Shown here: piece by piece, positions 1-6,596 of the stretch
How positions within the stretch are numbered: position 1 is the first letter of the stretch
Layout of the letters: each line of letters starts with the position of its first letter
Source of the DNA: an uncultured Bacteroidota bacterium
Lineage (GTDB): Bacteria; Bacteroidota; Bacteroidia; Chitinophagales; Chitinophagaceae
DNA length: 6,669 bases
Assembly (NCBI GenBank): GCA_903835145.1
Contig: CAILMA010000248.1
Span: 1 to 6,669, forward strand
Direction of reading: 5' to 3'
Notes under the pieces: model-generated
What the model was told of the DNA's origin: nothing
Databases searched by the model: none
What the model saw: only the letters and a program-made list of their open reading frames with translations
Position numbers and translations under genes: made by a program

Positions 1-39
1 CAACACCGCCACTTTGACCGTAAATCAGTTGATTTATGA
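1..39 (+). CDS. possible C-terminal tail of an upstream gene (antitoxin candidate), partial
   Basis: Frame 1 is open from the window edge and ends at a TGA (37-39) that overlaps the vapC start codon as ATGA. That overlap is the usual arrangement for a translationally coupled antitoxin-toxin pair. Only 12 codons are visible (QHRHFDRKSVDL) and they match no antitoxin family I recognise. Frame 2 is also open here and runs on to about position 103, so the choice of frame rests only on the overlap. The antitoxin identity is inferred from position alone. Confidence 0.2.
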   Translation, partial: QHRHFDRKSVDL

Positions 40-436
40 AAAAGTACCTTTTAGACACCAATATATGTGCCTATTTTCTCAACGGGAAATTCAATCTAAA
101 AGATAAAATTGATAGTGTTGGGTTTGAAAACTGTTTTGTATCTGAAATAACAATAGCAGAATTGAAATATGGTGTAGAAAACAATACGCATCGAGAAAAA
201 AACTTTGCGACTCTTGAAATATTTCAAAAAAAATTTACATAATACCAATTTTTCCGGCGCTGGATATTTATGCAAAAGAAAAAGCTCGGTTAAAAACTAA
301 AGGTAGAATTTTGGACGACTTTGATTTGCTAATAGGCGCAACCGCTATTTTTAACGACCTTGTTCTTGTCACAAAAAACGTTAGTGATTATGATCGTTTA
401 GAAGCAATAACTATTGAAGAATGGACCGTCTTATAA
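36..436 (+). pseudogene. vapC: VapC-family PIN-domain toxin, broken by a one-base frameshift
   Basis: VapC toxins are PIN-fold, Mg-dependent ribonucleases that cut tRNA or rRNA when their antitoxin is lost. The first half (36-242) starts MKKYLLDTNICAYFL, with the first PIN aspartate at D7, and contains SEITIAELKYGVE, with the conserved glutamate E42. It stops at TAA 240-242. The second half continues in the -1 frame to TAA 434-436, with DDFDLLIGATA and VTKNVSDYDRL supplying the remaining acidic residues (about D97 and D118), and ends IEEWTVL. Joined, the product is 133 residues, the normal family length. The shift must lie between 218 and 241, because the second frame has a TGA at 215-217. 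It could be in the A8 run (226-233) or near 238-240, where one missing A would give the family-like KFTIIPIFPALDIY. The gene is AT-rich (17 G/C of 60 at 61-120), which suggests transfer. Real mutation, slippage and assembly error cannot be told apart here. Confidence 0.85.
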
Positions 437-474
437 GTTCCAAACCAGTAAAAAATCATTTCAATCAAAACAAC

Positions 475-1053
475 ATGAATCCTAAAGTCGATTTCTTTTT
501 CGTTAAGGACACAAAGTGGAAGCAGGAATACGAACAATTGAGAAAAATAGTGCTTGAGTGCGGACTTACGGAAGAACTGAAATGGGGATGCCCTTGCTAT
601 ACCTATCAGGGAACCAATGTGGTCTTAATTCACGGATTTAAAGAATACTGTGCGCTCCTGTTTATGAAGGGTGCCCTGCTGGGTGATGCAGAAGGGATAC
701 TGATACAACAAACCGAAAATGTGCAGGCCGGGCGCCAGATCCGGTTCACCAACCTAAAGGAAGTAGTGACACTGGCGGCAACGTTGAAGGCCTATATTTA
801 TGAGGCCATTGAATTAGAAAAAGCTGGCATTAAAGTACCACTTAAAAAGACTGAAGAATATAATGTACCAGAAGAATTCCAAATGAAACTGGACACTATA
901 CCAGAGTTAAAAGCTGCTTTTGAGGCGCTCACACCCGGCCGCCAGCGAGGCTACCTTTATTACTTTTCCCAACCTAAGCAATCTAAGACCAGGCTATCAA
1001 GGGTTGAAAAATACATTCCGCAAATTATGGAGGGTAAGGGTGTGGAGGATTAG
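475..1053 (+). CDS. YdeI/OmpD-associated family protein with DUF1801 domain
   Basis: A 192-residue soluble protein with no signal peptide or membrane segment. The N-terminal two-thirds is a DUF1801 domain: MNPKVDFFF, then LTEELKWGCPCYTYQ, VVLIHGFKEYCALLFMKGALL and QTENVQAGRQIRFTN. The C-terminal part has the family signature FEALTPGRQRGYLYYFSQPKQSKTR, which contacts no known substrate. DUF1801 proteins share the frataxin-like fold of Bacillus YdhG/Fra, but the function of this two-domain YdeI branch is not established. The frame is open from ATG 421, but that start would overlap the vapC stop and add 18 residues unlike the family. ATG 475, giving MNPKVDFFF, matches the family start. It follows the vapC remnant by 38 bp and has clearly higher GC, so the two probably have different histories. 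The family call is secure and the function is unknown. Confidence 0.9.
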   Translation: MNPKVDFFFVKDTKWKQEYEQLRKIVLECGLTEELKWGCPCYTYQGTNVVLIHGFKEYCALLFMKGALLGDAEGILIQQTENVQAGRQIRFTNLKEVVTLAATLKAYIYEAIELEKAGIKVPLKKTEEYNVPEEFQMKLDTIPELKAAFEALTPGRQRGYLYYFSQPKQSKTRLSRVEKYIPQIMEGKGVED

Positions 1054-1114
1054 TGGCGGCACCATCTATTATGAAGTGGGAAATTCTAAATCTTATTTGC
1101 GACTATAACCGTTT

Positions 1115-1330
1115 TTATCCAACCCAATATTGGGTGAAAAACACTGAAAAAATTACAAAAACGATAAAAATCATTATACACGAGAGGTGGACAGCGATCA
1201 TATTTGCCTTGGTTTTTTCGCCCTTTTTTCGCAAACGCCGTTCCGATTTGGCAATTGCATTGACTGTTGCTAAAACCAGCACCAAACCAATAGCAAAAAT
1301 TAAAAAGCATAGCGCTAAAAACCAAAGCAT
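1115..1330 (-). CDS. small two-helix membrane protein, hypothetical
   Basis: A 71-residue protein I cannot assign to a named family. It has a clean membrane pattern. Residues about 2-24 (LWFLALCFLIFAIGLVLVLA) form one helix. A strongly basic loop, KSERRLRKKGEKTK, follows and would lie in the cytoplasm by the positive-inside rule. Residues about 45-66 (IAVHLSCIMIFIVFVIFSVF) form a second helix before the end TQYWVG. ATG 1330 is the only start, since a TGA lies four codons upstream in frame. The gene converges on the DUF1801 gene, with 61 bp between the two stops. The opposite strand is also open here (1053-1409) and so is another - frame, but neither gives a protein with sensible organisation. 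A T7 run lies just before the start. The membrane pattern supports a real gene, without homology evidence. Confidence 0.5.
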   Translation of the reverse strand: MLWFLALCFLIFAIGLVLVLATVNAIAKSERRLRKKGEKTKANMIAVHLSCIMIFIVFVIFSVFFTQYWVG

Positions 1331-1678
1331 AAAAAAAGCGTGTCAGGCATCCTGTTTTTTTAAAGATAGCGTTTCTGGTTTAAAAAACTTCTTGCTGCTG
1401 AAAAAGTAAGGCTACTTTTTGTTTTATGGCAATTAAAAGGAGTGGGAAAAACGTCTGTTTTATGTAATACCCCGGTTGCATTGATATGCGCAACCTCTGC
1501 TAAAACAGTACAAATCAAGCATTGGTAGGGACCAAATGGATTTACAAACACAATTGAAAAAATAGTGGTAGTAGCGGGCGGTGAGTGGATTTTTACGATG
1601 CACGCACCAGACAGGAATAACTATCCCAGGAAAACAATTTTCAGGGGCGATTTTCAAAACATGGCAAAAAACATGGCG
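1331..1678. other. 348-bp stretch without a convincing gene
   Basis: Two short - strand frames are open here (1360-1551 and 1460-1657). Neither has a domain, a membrane segment or a signal peptide that I can recognise. The stretch lies downstream of the truncated sensor gene and upstream of the small membrane protein. I looked for a displaced HATPase_c domain (N-box or G-box motifs) that would complete the sensor kinase and saw none. The main structure is a nested inverted repeat at 1455-1508, listed separately. A promoter for the small membrane protein should lie here, but no good Bacteroidota consensus was found. Confidence 0.5.
1455..1508. repeat. nested (two-step) inverted repeat
   Basis: The outer arms CTGTTTTA (1455-1462) and TAAAACAG (1501-1508) are perfect 8-bp complements. 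Inside them GGTTGC (1474-1479) and GCAACC (1490-1495) are perfect 6-bp complements around a 10-nt loop. The internal bulges are 11 nt on the left and 5 nt on the right. Read as RNA on either strand it folds into a stem with an asymmetric internal loop. No T-run follows, so it is not a standard terminator. It could be a small structured RNA element, a 5' leader of the 1115-1330 gene, or chance. Confidence 0.4.
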
Positions 1679-2968
1679 TCAAATTGTTAGATTGCTGTAT
1701 CTGCCCACGGGTGCGCCCACAACTGGCAAAGAAGCCTTATCGACAATCGCCCGAATAACGACATCTAATTTCTTTGTAGTGGAAAGTAAACCTGCAATCA
1801 TCTTTTCTGTTGGGATAGCTGAAATATCACTCGAATATAATTCGACAATGCCCATAATGGTGGACAATGGTCCTCTTAATTCATGCGACTGCATCCACGC
1901 TATTTCACGCAAAATAGCATTTTGGTTTTCTATGGCCTTTATGTAGGCTATCTGCTCCGAAATGTCTTGAGCAACTACTAAACTTGCGTCTTTACCATCA
2001 AATAAGATAGGACTAAATATAACTTCAACGTAGATAGTTTCTTCATTTTTCTTCCTGTGCTGCGTTATCAAACGCAATGGAGTTTCACTTTGCTTGCTTT
2101 TCTCTATATCAGGACGGATTGCTTCAACGTCTTTTTCCAATTTAATCTGCGCAACGTTCATGGAGAGAAACTCATCGTTGCTATAGCCGTACTTCTCTAC
2201 TGCAGCTTCGTTCACCTGTAGAAATTGTAAAGTCTGGCTATCGAGCAGCCACATAGGAGAAGGACCATGAAAGAAAAGACTTTTAAACTGTGTCTCAGAT
2301 TCCTTTATTAGCTCGCTGTTTCTCTGTATTTCCACATTTTTTTTAACCAATACTATTTTGAGCGCCGATTCTCTTAACACTACATTTTCGAGTTGGTTTA
2401 GTGCCCTGCCAATAAGGAACACACTCACGCTTCCTAAAAAAAGCAAATTGGAACAGACTGCTATCCACGCACCAAGATCATACTCTGTAGTCAACGGGAT
2501 ATTGAACGATCTCCAGTAAATAATAAGTGTAAAGGAGGCACAAATGATAAAATTGATGAAGACAGACCAATACGCAAATGAAGTAGGGAAAGTCAGAACG
2601 ATAAAAATGCTGATGGCGAAAAGGTATAATAGCCCTGGACCAAGCATGCCAATATTAAAGATAAGCATGATAGCAAGAGCATAAAGCACCGAGATAACAA
2701 AGAATTTTCTGAATTGCAGATTCAAGCGTGTACTCAGTACGACGGTGAACAGAGCAGCAGCTGCAACCACGTCGAACGCGGCAATAAATATATATCCATA
2801 TTTAAACCCGAAATATACTCCGGGAACCAAGGCAATAAAACAGATAGGAATTAAGTAGGTAATGAAATTCGTAAACTGAGTGGATCTCCAGTCAGTAATA
2901 TCATCAACATTAGTTTTTCCTTTTGTGCGCCTCTCTACAAAAGAGGAATAGATATTCCATAGGGACAT
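1679..2968 (-). CDS. membrane PAS-domain sensor with HisKA-type domain but no ATPase domain
   Basis: A 429-residue protein. Residues 33-187 contain about six hydrophobic helices (near 33-53, 58-78, 86-104, 108-128, 132-152 and 166-187). A polar linker helix (190-225) leads to a PAS domain (about 226-340: FHGPSPMWLLDSQTLQFLQVNEAAVEKYGY, split here only by numbering, ending VVAQDISEQ). Next is a dimerisation and phosphoacceptor region with the H-box EIAWMQSHELRGPLSTIMG, in which H362 is the phosphorylatable histidine. The protein ends 67 residues later with no N, G1 or G2 boxes, so it cannot bind ATP by itself. Proteins that end this way recur in Bacteroidota, which argues against recent damage. 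It may be phosphorylated by a partner kinase or signal by dimerisation. I chose ATG 2968 (MSLWNIYSSF) because the 13 extra residues from ATG 3007 are polar and unlike a family start. No response regulator is adjacent. Confidence 0.85.
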   Translation of the reverse strand: MSLWNIYSSFVERRTKGKTNVDDITDWRSTQFTNFITYLIPICFIALVPGVYFGFKYGYIFIAAFDVVAAAALFTVVLSTRLNLQFRKFFVISVLYALAIMLIFNIGMLGPGLLYLFAISIFIVLTFPTSFAYWSVFINFIICASFTLIIYWRSFNIPLTTEYDLGAWIAVCSNLLFLGSVSVFLIGRALNQLENVVLRESALKIVLVKKNVEIQRNSELIKESETQFKSLFFHGPSPMWLLDSQTLQFLQVNEAAVEKYGYSNDEFLSMNVAQIKLEKDVEAIRPDIEKSKQSETPLRLITQHRKKNEETIYVEVIFSPILFDGKDASLVVAQDISEQIAYIKAIENQNAILREIAWMQSHELRGPLSTIMGIVELYSSDISAIPTEKMIAGLLSTTKKLDVVIRAIVDKASLPVVGAPVGRYSNLTI

Positions 2969-3033
2969 TATAAACCCGCCACTTCCGTCAGTTTTTTGCA
3001 TTTGCATGTGTTTAGCTTTTATTAATTAAATAC

Positions 3034-3065
3034 CAAAAGGTAAAGGAGTGCAAAGCAATTGCAAG
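3034..3065 (-). promoter_or_regulatory. candidate Bacteroidota-type promoter for the PAS sensor gene
   Basis: On the - strand, TTG (3064-3062) is followed after 19 bases by TACCTTTTG (3042-3034). This is close to the Bacteroidota sigma-ABfr consensus (TTTG at -33, TAnnTTTG at -7), with one extra base in the -7 box. It would start transcription about 60 nt before ATG 2968. A second candidate lies 50 bp upstream: ATTG (3120-3117), 21 bases, then TATCTTTA (3095-3088). Both are consensus matches by eye only. Confidence 0.3.
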
Positions 3066-3246
3066 TCACGACTTCCTGGGTTCCAAGTAAAGATACATAA
3101 ACATAAATTTGATAATCAATATTTTTTCTAAACTATACGTCAGTTTCAGAAAAAATACCAGTTAACATATTTGCAATAGCCATGTGAAGGATGTGCATAT
3201 TTGCTTATCGAAAAAACGTTAGGTAAGGGACACACGCACAATAAAT

Positions 3247-3264
3247 CCTTCGAGGTAACGAAGG
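3247..3264 (-). terminator. weak hairpin downstream of the peptidase gene
   Basis: CCTTCG (3247-3252) and CGAAGG (3259-3264) are perfect complements around a 6-nt loop. Read on the - strand the hairpin starts 71 nt after the peptidase stop and is followed by ATTTATTG, a poor U-tract. It is the only hairpin I see that could end the peptidase transcript, but six base pairs is short. Confidence 0.3.
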
Positions 3265-3286
3265 TATTTTGTCAATGTTTCTTACA

Positions 3287-3316
3287 AAAAAGCCCATACA
3301 TAGAAAAAGCCCATAC
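3287..3316. repeat. 13-bp direct repeat, 17-bp pitch
   Basis: AAAAAGCCCATAC occurs at 3287-3299 and again at 3304-3316, separated by ATAG. On the - strand each unit reads GTATGGGCTTTTT, so two T-runs follow each other within the first 50 nt after the peptidase stop codon. It may be a simple duplication or an unusual terminator with two T-tracts and no hairpin. Confidence 0.6.
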
Positions 3317-3335
3317 CATACGCGCCTGCGAAATA

Positions 3336-4748
3336 CTATTGTTTAACAACCTTCCTGACAATGCGGGTATTGCATGATTGCATTGTGAGCAAGTAAACTC
3401 CCGCAGGCAGGCCTGAAATGTCGATGCTTTTTTGAGCGGTATTGTTTTGTACTGATAGGCTGGTAGTTGTGACGATCTGACCAATCAGGTTTTTAAGGGA
3501 AATTGAATATAGCCCATTTTCAAGTCCTTCGCCGGCAAGTGTTATCTCATTCCCGGCAGGGTTAGGGAAGACTGAAATCCCCATAGAACCGGACATAGCT
3601 GGCAAGCCAAGCGCAGCACAATCTACCATGAAGGTCTTTGTACAGATTGTTCCTTTATATTCTACATCATACAAATACACACCGGGCGTTGACGGTAGTG
3701 TTTTTGTTGTATACCAATAAGAGCCGAGATAACTTGTAGTGCTGTTGTGGGTCCAGCTGAGAAAAGTAGAGCCGTCAGGGTTTATGATACGCTCATATAC
3801 GGTATCTCCTGCACTTTCATTGCGCAGGAAGAGGTAGAATTTCGCTGTCCCGCCGCTGTTAAAACAGCTGTCTTCGTTAGGTGACTCTGTAGTCGGGCAT
3901 CCGGGAAATACCGCCAATACGGAATTTACCTGAACTCGTAGTACGGCAGGCTCTGTGTATGGTTTTTGGCGTGCCCACCAGCTGGTGCCGCCGAGCGCGT
4001 TACAGGTGCCAGCCCATGGGTCGCGCAGCGAGGAGCTGCTCGAGTTGGCCCAAATCTCAAAATGCATGTGCGGCCCGGTGCTGCTTCCAGAGCTGCCAAC
4101 GACACCAAGAAAATCGCCGGTAGCTACTGTTTCTCCAACAGTTTTAGCCGTAACAGAGTACTTCTTCATATGCCAGTAAAGGGCTTCAGAGCCATCGGCA
4201 TGCTGAACAACGATATAGTTTGCTGTATCAGAATTCATGGCGCAATTCCTGTCATAATGACCATCTTGTTTTGCGATGATTGTGCCCGGTGCTGCGGCCA
4301 CCACATCGATAGAATTGTTGTCCATTTTGTAAAATGGAAATGGATTTATGGCAATATCAGTACCGCGATGCCCGTCGTAAGTTACCGAGCCACAATTGTA
4401 ATCTTTGATACCCGTCGTAGCATCTTCATCAACGTAATTACTGATGAGGTAGTAGTTGCAGTCATTAAACCCCGGAGCCATTTGTAATGGCCATTCAAAA
4501 GCTGTACTTGTAGTTCTTTGCCCTCCGGTCTTTAGTTTTAATTTTTCGTTTTTGTCCTTAATATTCTTCTCAATCATTTCATACTGAAGCGGTGATATAC
4601 ATGGAGTTTTTGCATCGTTATATGTTGCGGGATAATTGCCTCCGCCCTCCTCATCGATTGGTGCAACACTTTGCCCGTATACAGTAGCATTGAAAAAAGC
4701 TACTACTATGAGGATGAACGCCCGGCCAAAGTTTACTGTTGTCTTCAT
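3336..4748 (-). CDS. secreted M23-family metallopeptidase with T9SS C-terminal sorting domain
   Basis: A 470-residue exported protein. Residues 1-25 are a signal peptide (MKTTVNFGRAFILIVVAFFNATVYG, cleavage near VYG-QS). Residues about 120-235 are a lysostaphin-like M23 domain with the zinc ligands H127 and D131 (HRGTD) and H229 (HMH), plus the catalytic histidines H193 (YWHM) and H227. All active-site residues are present, so it should be an active zinc endopeptidase, typically cutting peptidoglycan cross-bridges or other glycine-rich peptides. Residues about 268-376 form a beta-rich linker with paired cysteines (C284, C295, C369, C377). Residues about 390-470 are a Por-type sorting domain: ISVFPNPAGNEITL, then ISGLPAGVYLLTM and a basic end RIVRKVVKQ. 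The domain targets the protein through the type IX system. ATG 4748 is preferred over ATG 4790 because it opens directly on the signal peptide. The substrate is not shown by the sequence. Confidence 0.92.
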   Translation of the reverse strand: MKTTVNFGRAFILIVVAFFNATVYGQSVAPIDEEGGGNYPATYNDAKTPCISPLQYEMIEKNIKDKNEKLKLKTGGQRTTSTAFEWPLQMAPGFNDCNYYLISNYVDEDATTGIKDYNCGSVTYDGHRGTDIAINPFPFYKMDNNSIDVVAAAPGTIIAKQDGHYDRNCAMNSDTANYIVVQHADGSEALYWHMKKYSVTAKTVGETVATGDFLGVVGSSGSSTGPHMHFEIWANSSSSSLRDPWAGTCNALGGTSWWARQKPYTEPAVLRVQVNSVLAVFPGCPTTESPNEDSCFNSGGTAKFYLFLRNESAGDTVYERIINPDGSTFLSWTHNSTTSYLGSYWYTTKTLPSTPGVYLYDVEYKGTICTKTFMVDCAALGLPAMSGSMGISVFPNPAGNEITLAGEGLENGLYSISLKNLIGQIVTTTSLSVQNNTAQKSIDISGLPAGVYLLTMQSCNTRIVRKVVKQ

Positions 4749-4879
4749 TGAGAATGGTTTTGATTTCGAATTATTTGGTAAAAATAACATTATGTGCAGA
4801 CTTAATGAATTTTTTGCAGGCTAATTTTCTGTAATCAAACATCCCGTTGTCGAACTAAGTAACTGGTTCTCCCCAAATT

Positions 4880-4915
4880 AACGAAAGCCAATCACTTTTT
4901 TGACTGGCTTTCGTT
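4880..4915 (-). terminator. strong hairpin terminator after the peroxiredoxin gene
   Basis: The arms AACGAAAGCCA (4880-4890) and TGGCTTTCGTT (4905-4915) are perfect 11-bp complements. After one A-C mismatch, three more pairs (TCA/TGA) close a 6-nt loop. On the - strand the hairpin begins 41 nt after the peroxiredoxin stop codon and is followed by AATTTGG, a weak U-tract. It separates the peroxiredoxin from the peptidase, so these two genes probably have separate promoters. No + strand gene would use it. Confidence 0.75.
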
Positions 4916-4956
4916 GCACCATTTTTCCGGTTGTGATTTGAGCAAGCCGATCTCTT

Positions 4957-5619
4957 TTATTTTTTTGGTTGATGGACTAACCGCAGATAGGGCTTAATCG
5001 TTTTCCAGCCTTCAGGATATTTTTCCTTCGCTTCGGCATCAGAAACGGCTGGTACGATGATAACATCTTCCCCGTTCTTCCAGTTCACAGGCGTAGCTAC
5101 CTTATGACCGGCCGTAAGCTGCATAGAGTCCAATACGCGAAGTATTTCATCAAAATTGCGACCAGTAGTCATGGGGTATGTGAGTGTAAGCTTTATTTTT
5201 TTGTCCGGACCTACCATGAAAACAGAACGCACAGTTTGATTGTTAGCGGCGGTCCTACCCTCCGACGAACCGGCTTCATCTGCCGGGAGCATATCATAGA
5301 GTTTCGCTATAGCCAGGTCACTGTCTCCTATCATAGGGTAGTTTACAGCATATCCCTGAGTTTCCTCAATGTCTTTCTCCCATTCAATATGGCGCGCTAC
5401 GGGGTCAACACTTAGTCCTATCACCTTGCAGTTTCGTTTCCTGAACTCTGGCTCCAGCTTTGCTACGTAGCCAAGTTCCGTAGTACATACCGGTGTAAAA
5501 TCTTTTGGATGGGAAAAAAGAATAGCCCATCCGTCACCCATCCAATCATGAAATTTGATTGTGCCTTGAGTTGTTTCGGCCTGAAAATCAGGTGCAATGT
5601 CGTTAATACGAAGTCCCAT
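4957..5619 (-). CDS. 1-Cys peroxiredoxin, Prx6 subfamily
   Basis: A 220-residue cytoplasmic thiol peroxidase that reduces hydrogen peroxide and organic hydroperoxides. The thioredoxin-fold AhpC/TSA domain carries HPKDFTPVCTTELG with the peroxidatic C45, the threonine T42 of the PxxxTxxC motif, and the conserved R131 in TVRSVFMVGPDKK. The C-terminal domain, VATPVNWKNGEDVIIVPAVSD and then YPEGWKTIKPYLRLV, is diagnostic of the Prx6 group and sets the length apart from the shorter 2-Cys AhpC enzymes. A second cysteine, C64, is not at a resolving position. The electron donor therefore has to be another thiol system. The start MGLRINDIAPDF is the normal family start. The 188 bp upstream contain no OxyR-like dyad or clear promoter. 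The gene appears monocistronic, ended by the hairpin at 4880-4915. Confidence 0.95.
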   Translation of the reverse strand: MGLRINDIAPDFQAETTQGTIKFHDWMGDGWAILFSHPKDFTPVCTTELGYVAKLEPEFRKRNCKVIGLSVDPVARHIEWEKDIEETQGYAVNYPMIGDSDLAIAKLYDMLPADEAGSSEGRTAANNQTVRSVFMVGPDKKIKLTLTYPMTTGRNFDEILRVLDSMQLTAGHKVATPVNWKNGEDVIIVPAVSDAEAKEKYPEGWKTIKPYLRLVHQPKK

Positions 5620-5807
5620 TAATGCCAGTTTAAAATGTGATCAAGAGTTTTCAATTAGGACCGTGCGAGCGCAAAAAACACCACCAATGCTATTTTTGCT
5701 CTGCACAATACTTAAGGAAAGTTACAGCACTTTTAAACACCACAGGCTTCTGATTCTATTTTTAAGAAGGAGATAACAAAGCGGTAGCGGAATACGCACG
5801 AGAATAC

Positions 5808-6512
5808 CTATCCCTGCACACTTTTCAGATATTCGTAAACAATAACACTATCGTCATAACCCGTCTTCAAAGCCTGATAAACGGAAATATGCCGCATAAA
5901 CAAGTAAAACCCGCCGGCAGAATAGAGCATTGCCCATACTACAAAACCAAAACTACCAGACTGAAAATGTTGAAGCGGATTGGCACCTAAAAAAACAGCG
6001 ACCCATACATCGGCATAGGTCAAAACCTGAAATATAGAATTGGCTTTACTATAGACCCTGAACTGGTATGATAGGTAGCCAAGACTACCCAATAAAATCA
6101 ACGTTAGTCCGGTTACTGCATCGTTTGTATCTAATATATGATTGTAGTTGTGCAAACTGCACCAACCAACAGCCTGATAAAAAAACACCGCCACTGCAAT
6201 AGCTGGCAAAATGAACCGGGGCTGTGTAAGGTTTTGTTTTAGCTGGCGGCGATAAATCGCCATGTATTTCTTCTTTATGTTCCCTTTATATGCATTCACG
6301 AGCGGCATAAAACCGGTGGGACCAAAGTCGCTGTGGGCGGCATTCATAGCGGCTTTCAGGGTAATATCCGGCTCCTGCAACAGCTTTTCCTCCACCTTGC
6401 AGGCAAAATGATCCAGAAGCTCAGCAATAATTAAAGGCTCCTTAAATCCACGGCTCCTGATGTAGATTACAAGCTGGTGCAACTGCTCGTTCGTTAGTGT
6501 TACTTTATCCAT
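5808..6512 (-). CDS. four-helix membrane protein with HAAS-like N-terminal domain, function unknown
   Basis: A 234-residue protein of unknown function. Residues 1-95 are soluble and helical. The segment IIAELLDHFACKVEEKLL (about 28-45), then AAMNAAHSDFGPTGF (about 54-68), follows the pattern of HAAS/DUF1700-type domains: an ELLDH helix, an acidic helix, then an FG-containing turn. Four membrane helices follow, near 98-118, 132-150, 160-176 and 188-206, with a cytoplasmic tail ending YEYLKSVQG. HAAS-domain membrane proteins are often encoded beside PadR-type regulators; no such gene is visible here, though the upstream side runs off the window. The start MDKVTLTNEQ is the first ATG in the frame and gives a compact N-domain. 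The HAAS relation is by pattern only. The next gene downstream, the peroxiredoxin, is 188 bp away, so an operon is not evident. Confidence 0.8.
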   Translation of the reverse strand: MDKVTLTNEQLHQLVIYIRSRGFKEPLIIAELLDHFACKVEEKLLQEPDITLKAAMNAAHSDFGPTGFMPLVNAYKGNIKKKYMAIYRRQLKQNLTQPRFILPAIAVAVFFYQAVGWCSLHNYNHILDTNDAVTGLTLILLGSLGYLSYQFRVYSKANSIFQVLTYADVWVAVFLGANPLQHFQSGSFGFVVWAMLYSAGGFYLFMRHISVYQALKTGYDDSVIVYEYLKSVQG

Positions 6513-6596
6513 TTGCCAGGTTTGAATTGAGTATTATCGATAGTGAAGCGATAGCTTCTTTCAGCGCACTGATTTTGTATCCCGAAGTTCGTGTTG

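Larger units (their letters stand above)
2969..3335. other. 367-bp intergenic region between peptidase and PAS sensor genes
   Basis: Both flanking genes are on the - strand, so this holds the 3' end of the peptidase transcript and the promoter of the sensor gene. Contents seen: two candidate - strand promoters (3034-3065 and 3088-3120), a 6-bp hairpin (3247-3264) and a 13-bp direct repeat (3287-3316). A perfect small dyad, AAGTC-ac-GACTT, lies near 3064-3075. It contains no open frame that looks coding, apart from the weak 13-codon extension of the sensor gene (ATG 3007). Confidence 0.6.

Noticed and set aside
1122..1135. Perfect 14-bp palindrome ACCCAATATTGGGT
   Set aside because: A 14-bp palindrome is expected by chance about once in a few windows of this size, and this one lies in the last codons of the small membrane protein.
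1053..1409. + strand frame of 118 codons after the DUF1801 gene
   Set aside because: It has no domain, a lysine-rich composition typical of an antisense shadow, and it overlaps the better-organised - strand membrane protein at 1115-1330.
1460..1657. Short - strand frame downstream of the PAS sensor, checked as a possible displaced ATPase fragment
   Set aside because: It contains no N-box or glycine-box motif and shows no similarity by eye to HATPase_c domains.
3966..4487. + strand frame of 173 codons opposite the M23 peptidase
   Set aside because: It is antisense to a well-supported gene with an intact active site and shows no recognisable domain.
5764..5778. Strong Shine-Dalgarno-like AAGAAGGAGATAACA on the + strand
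   Set aside because: No start codon follows at a usable distance on the + strand, and both flanking genes are on the - strand.
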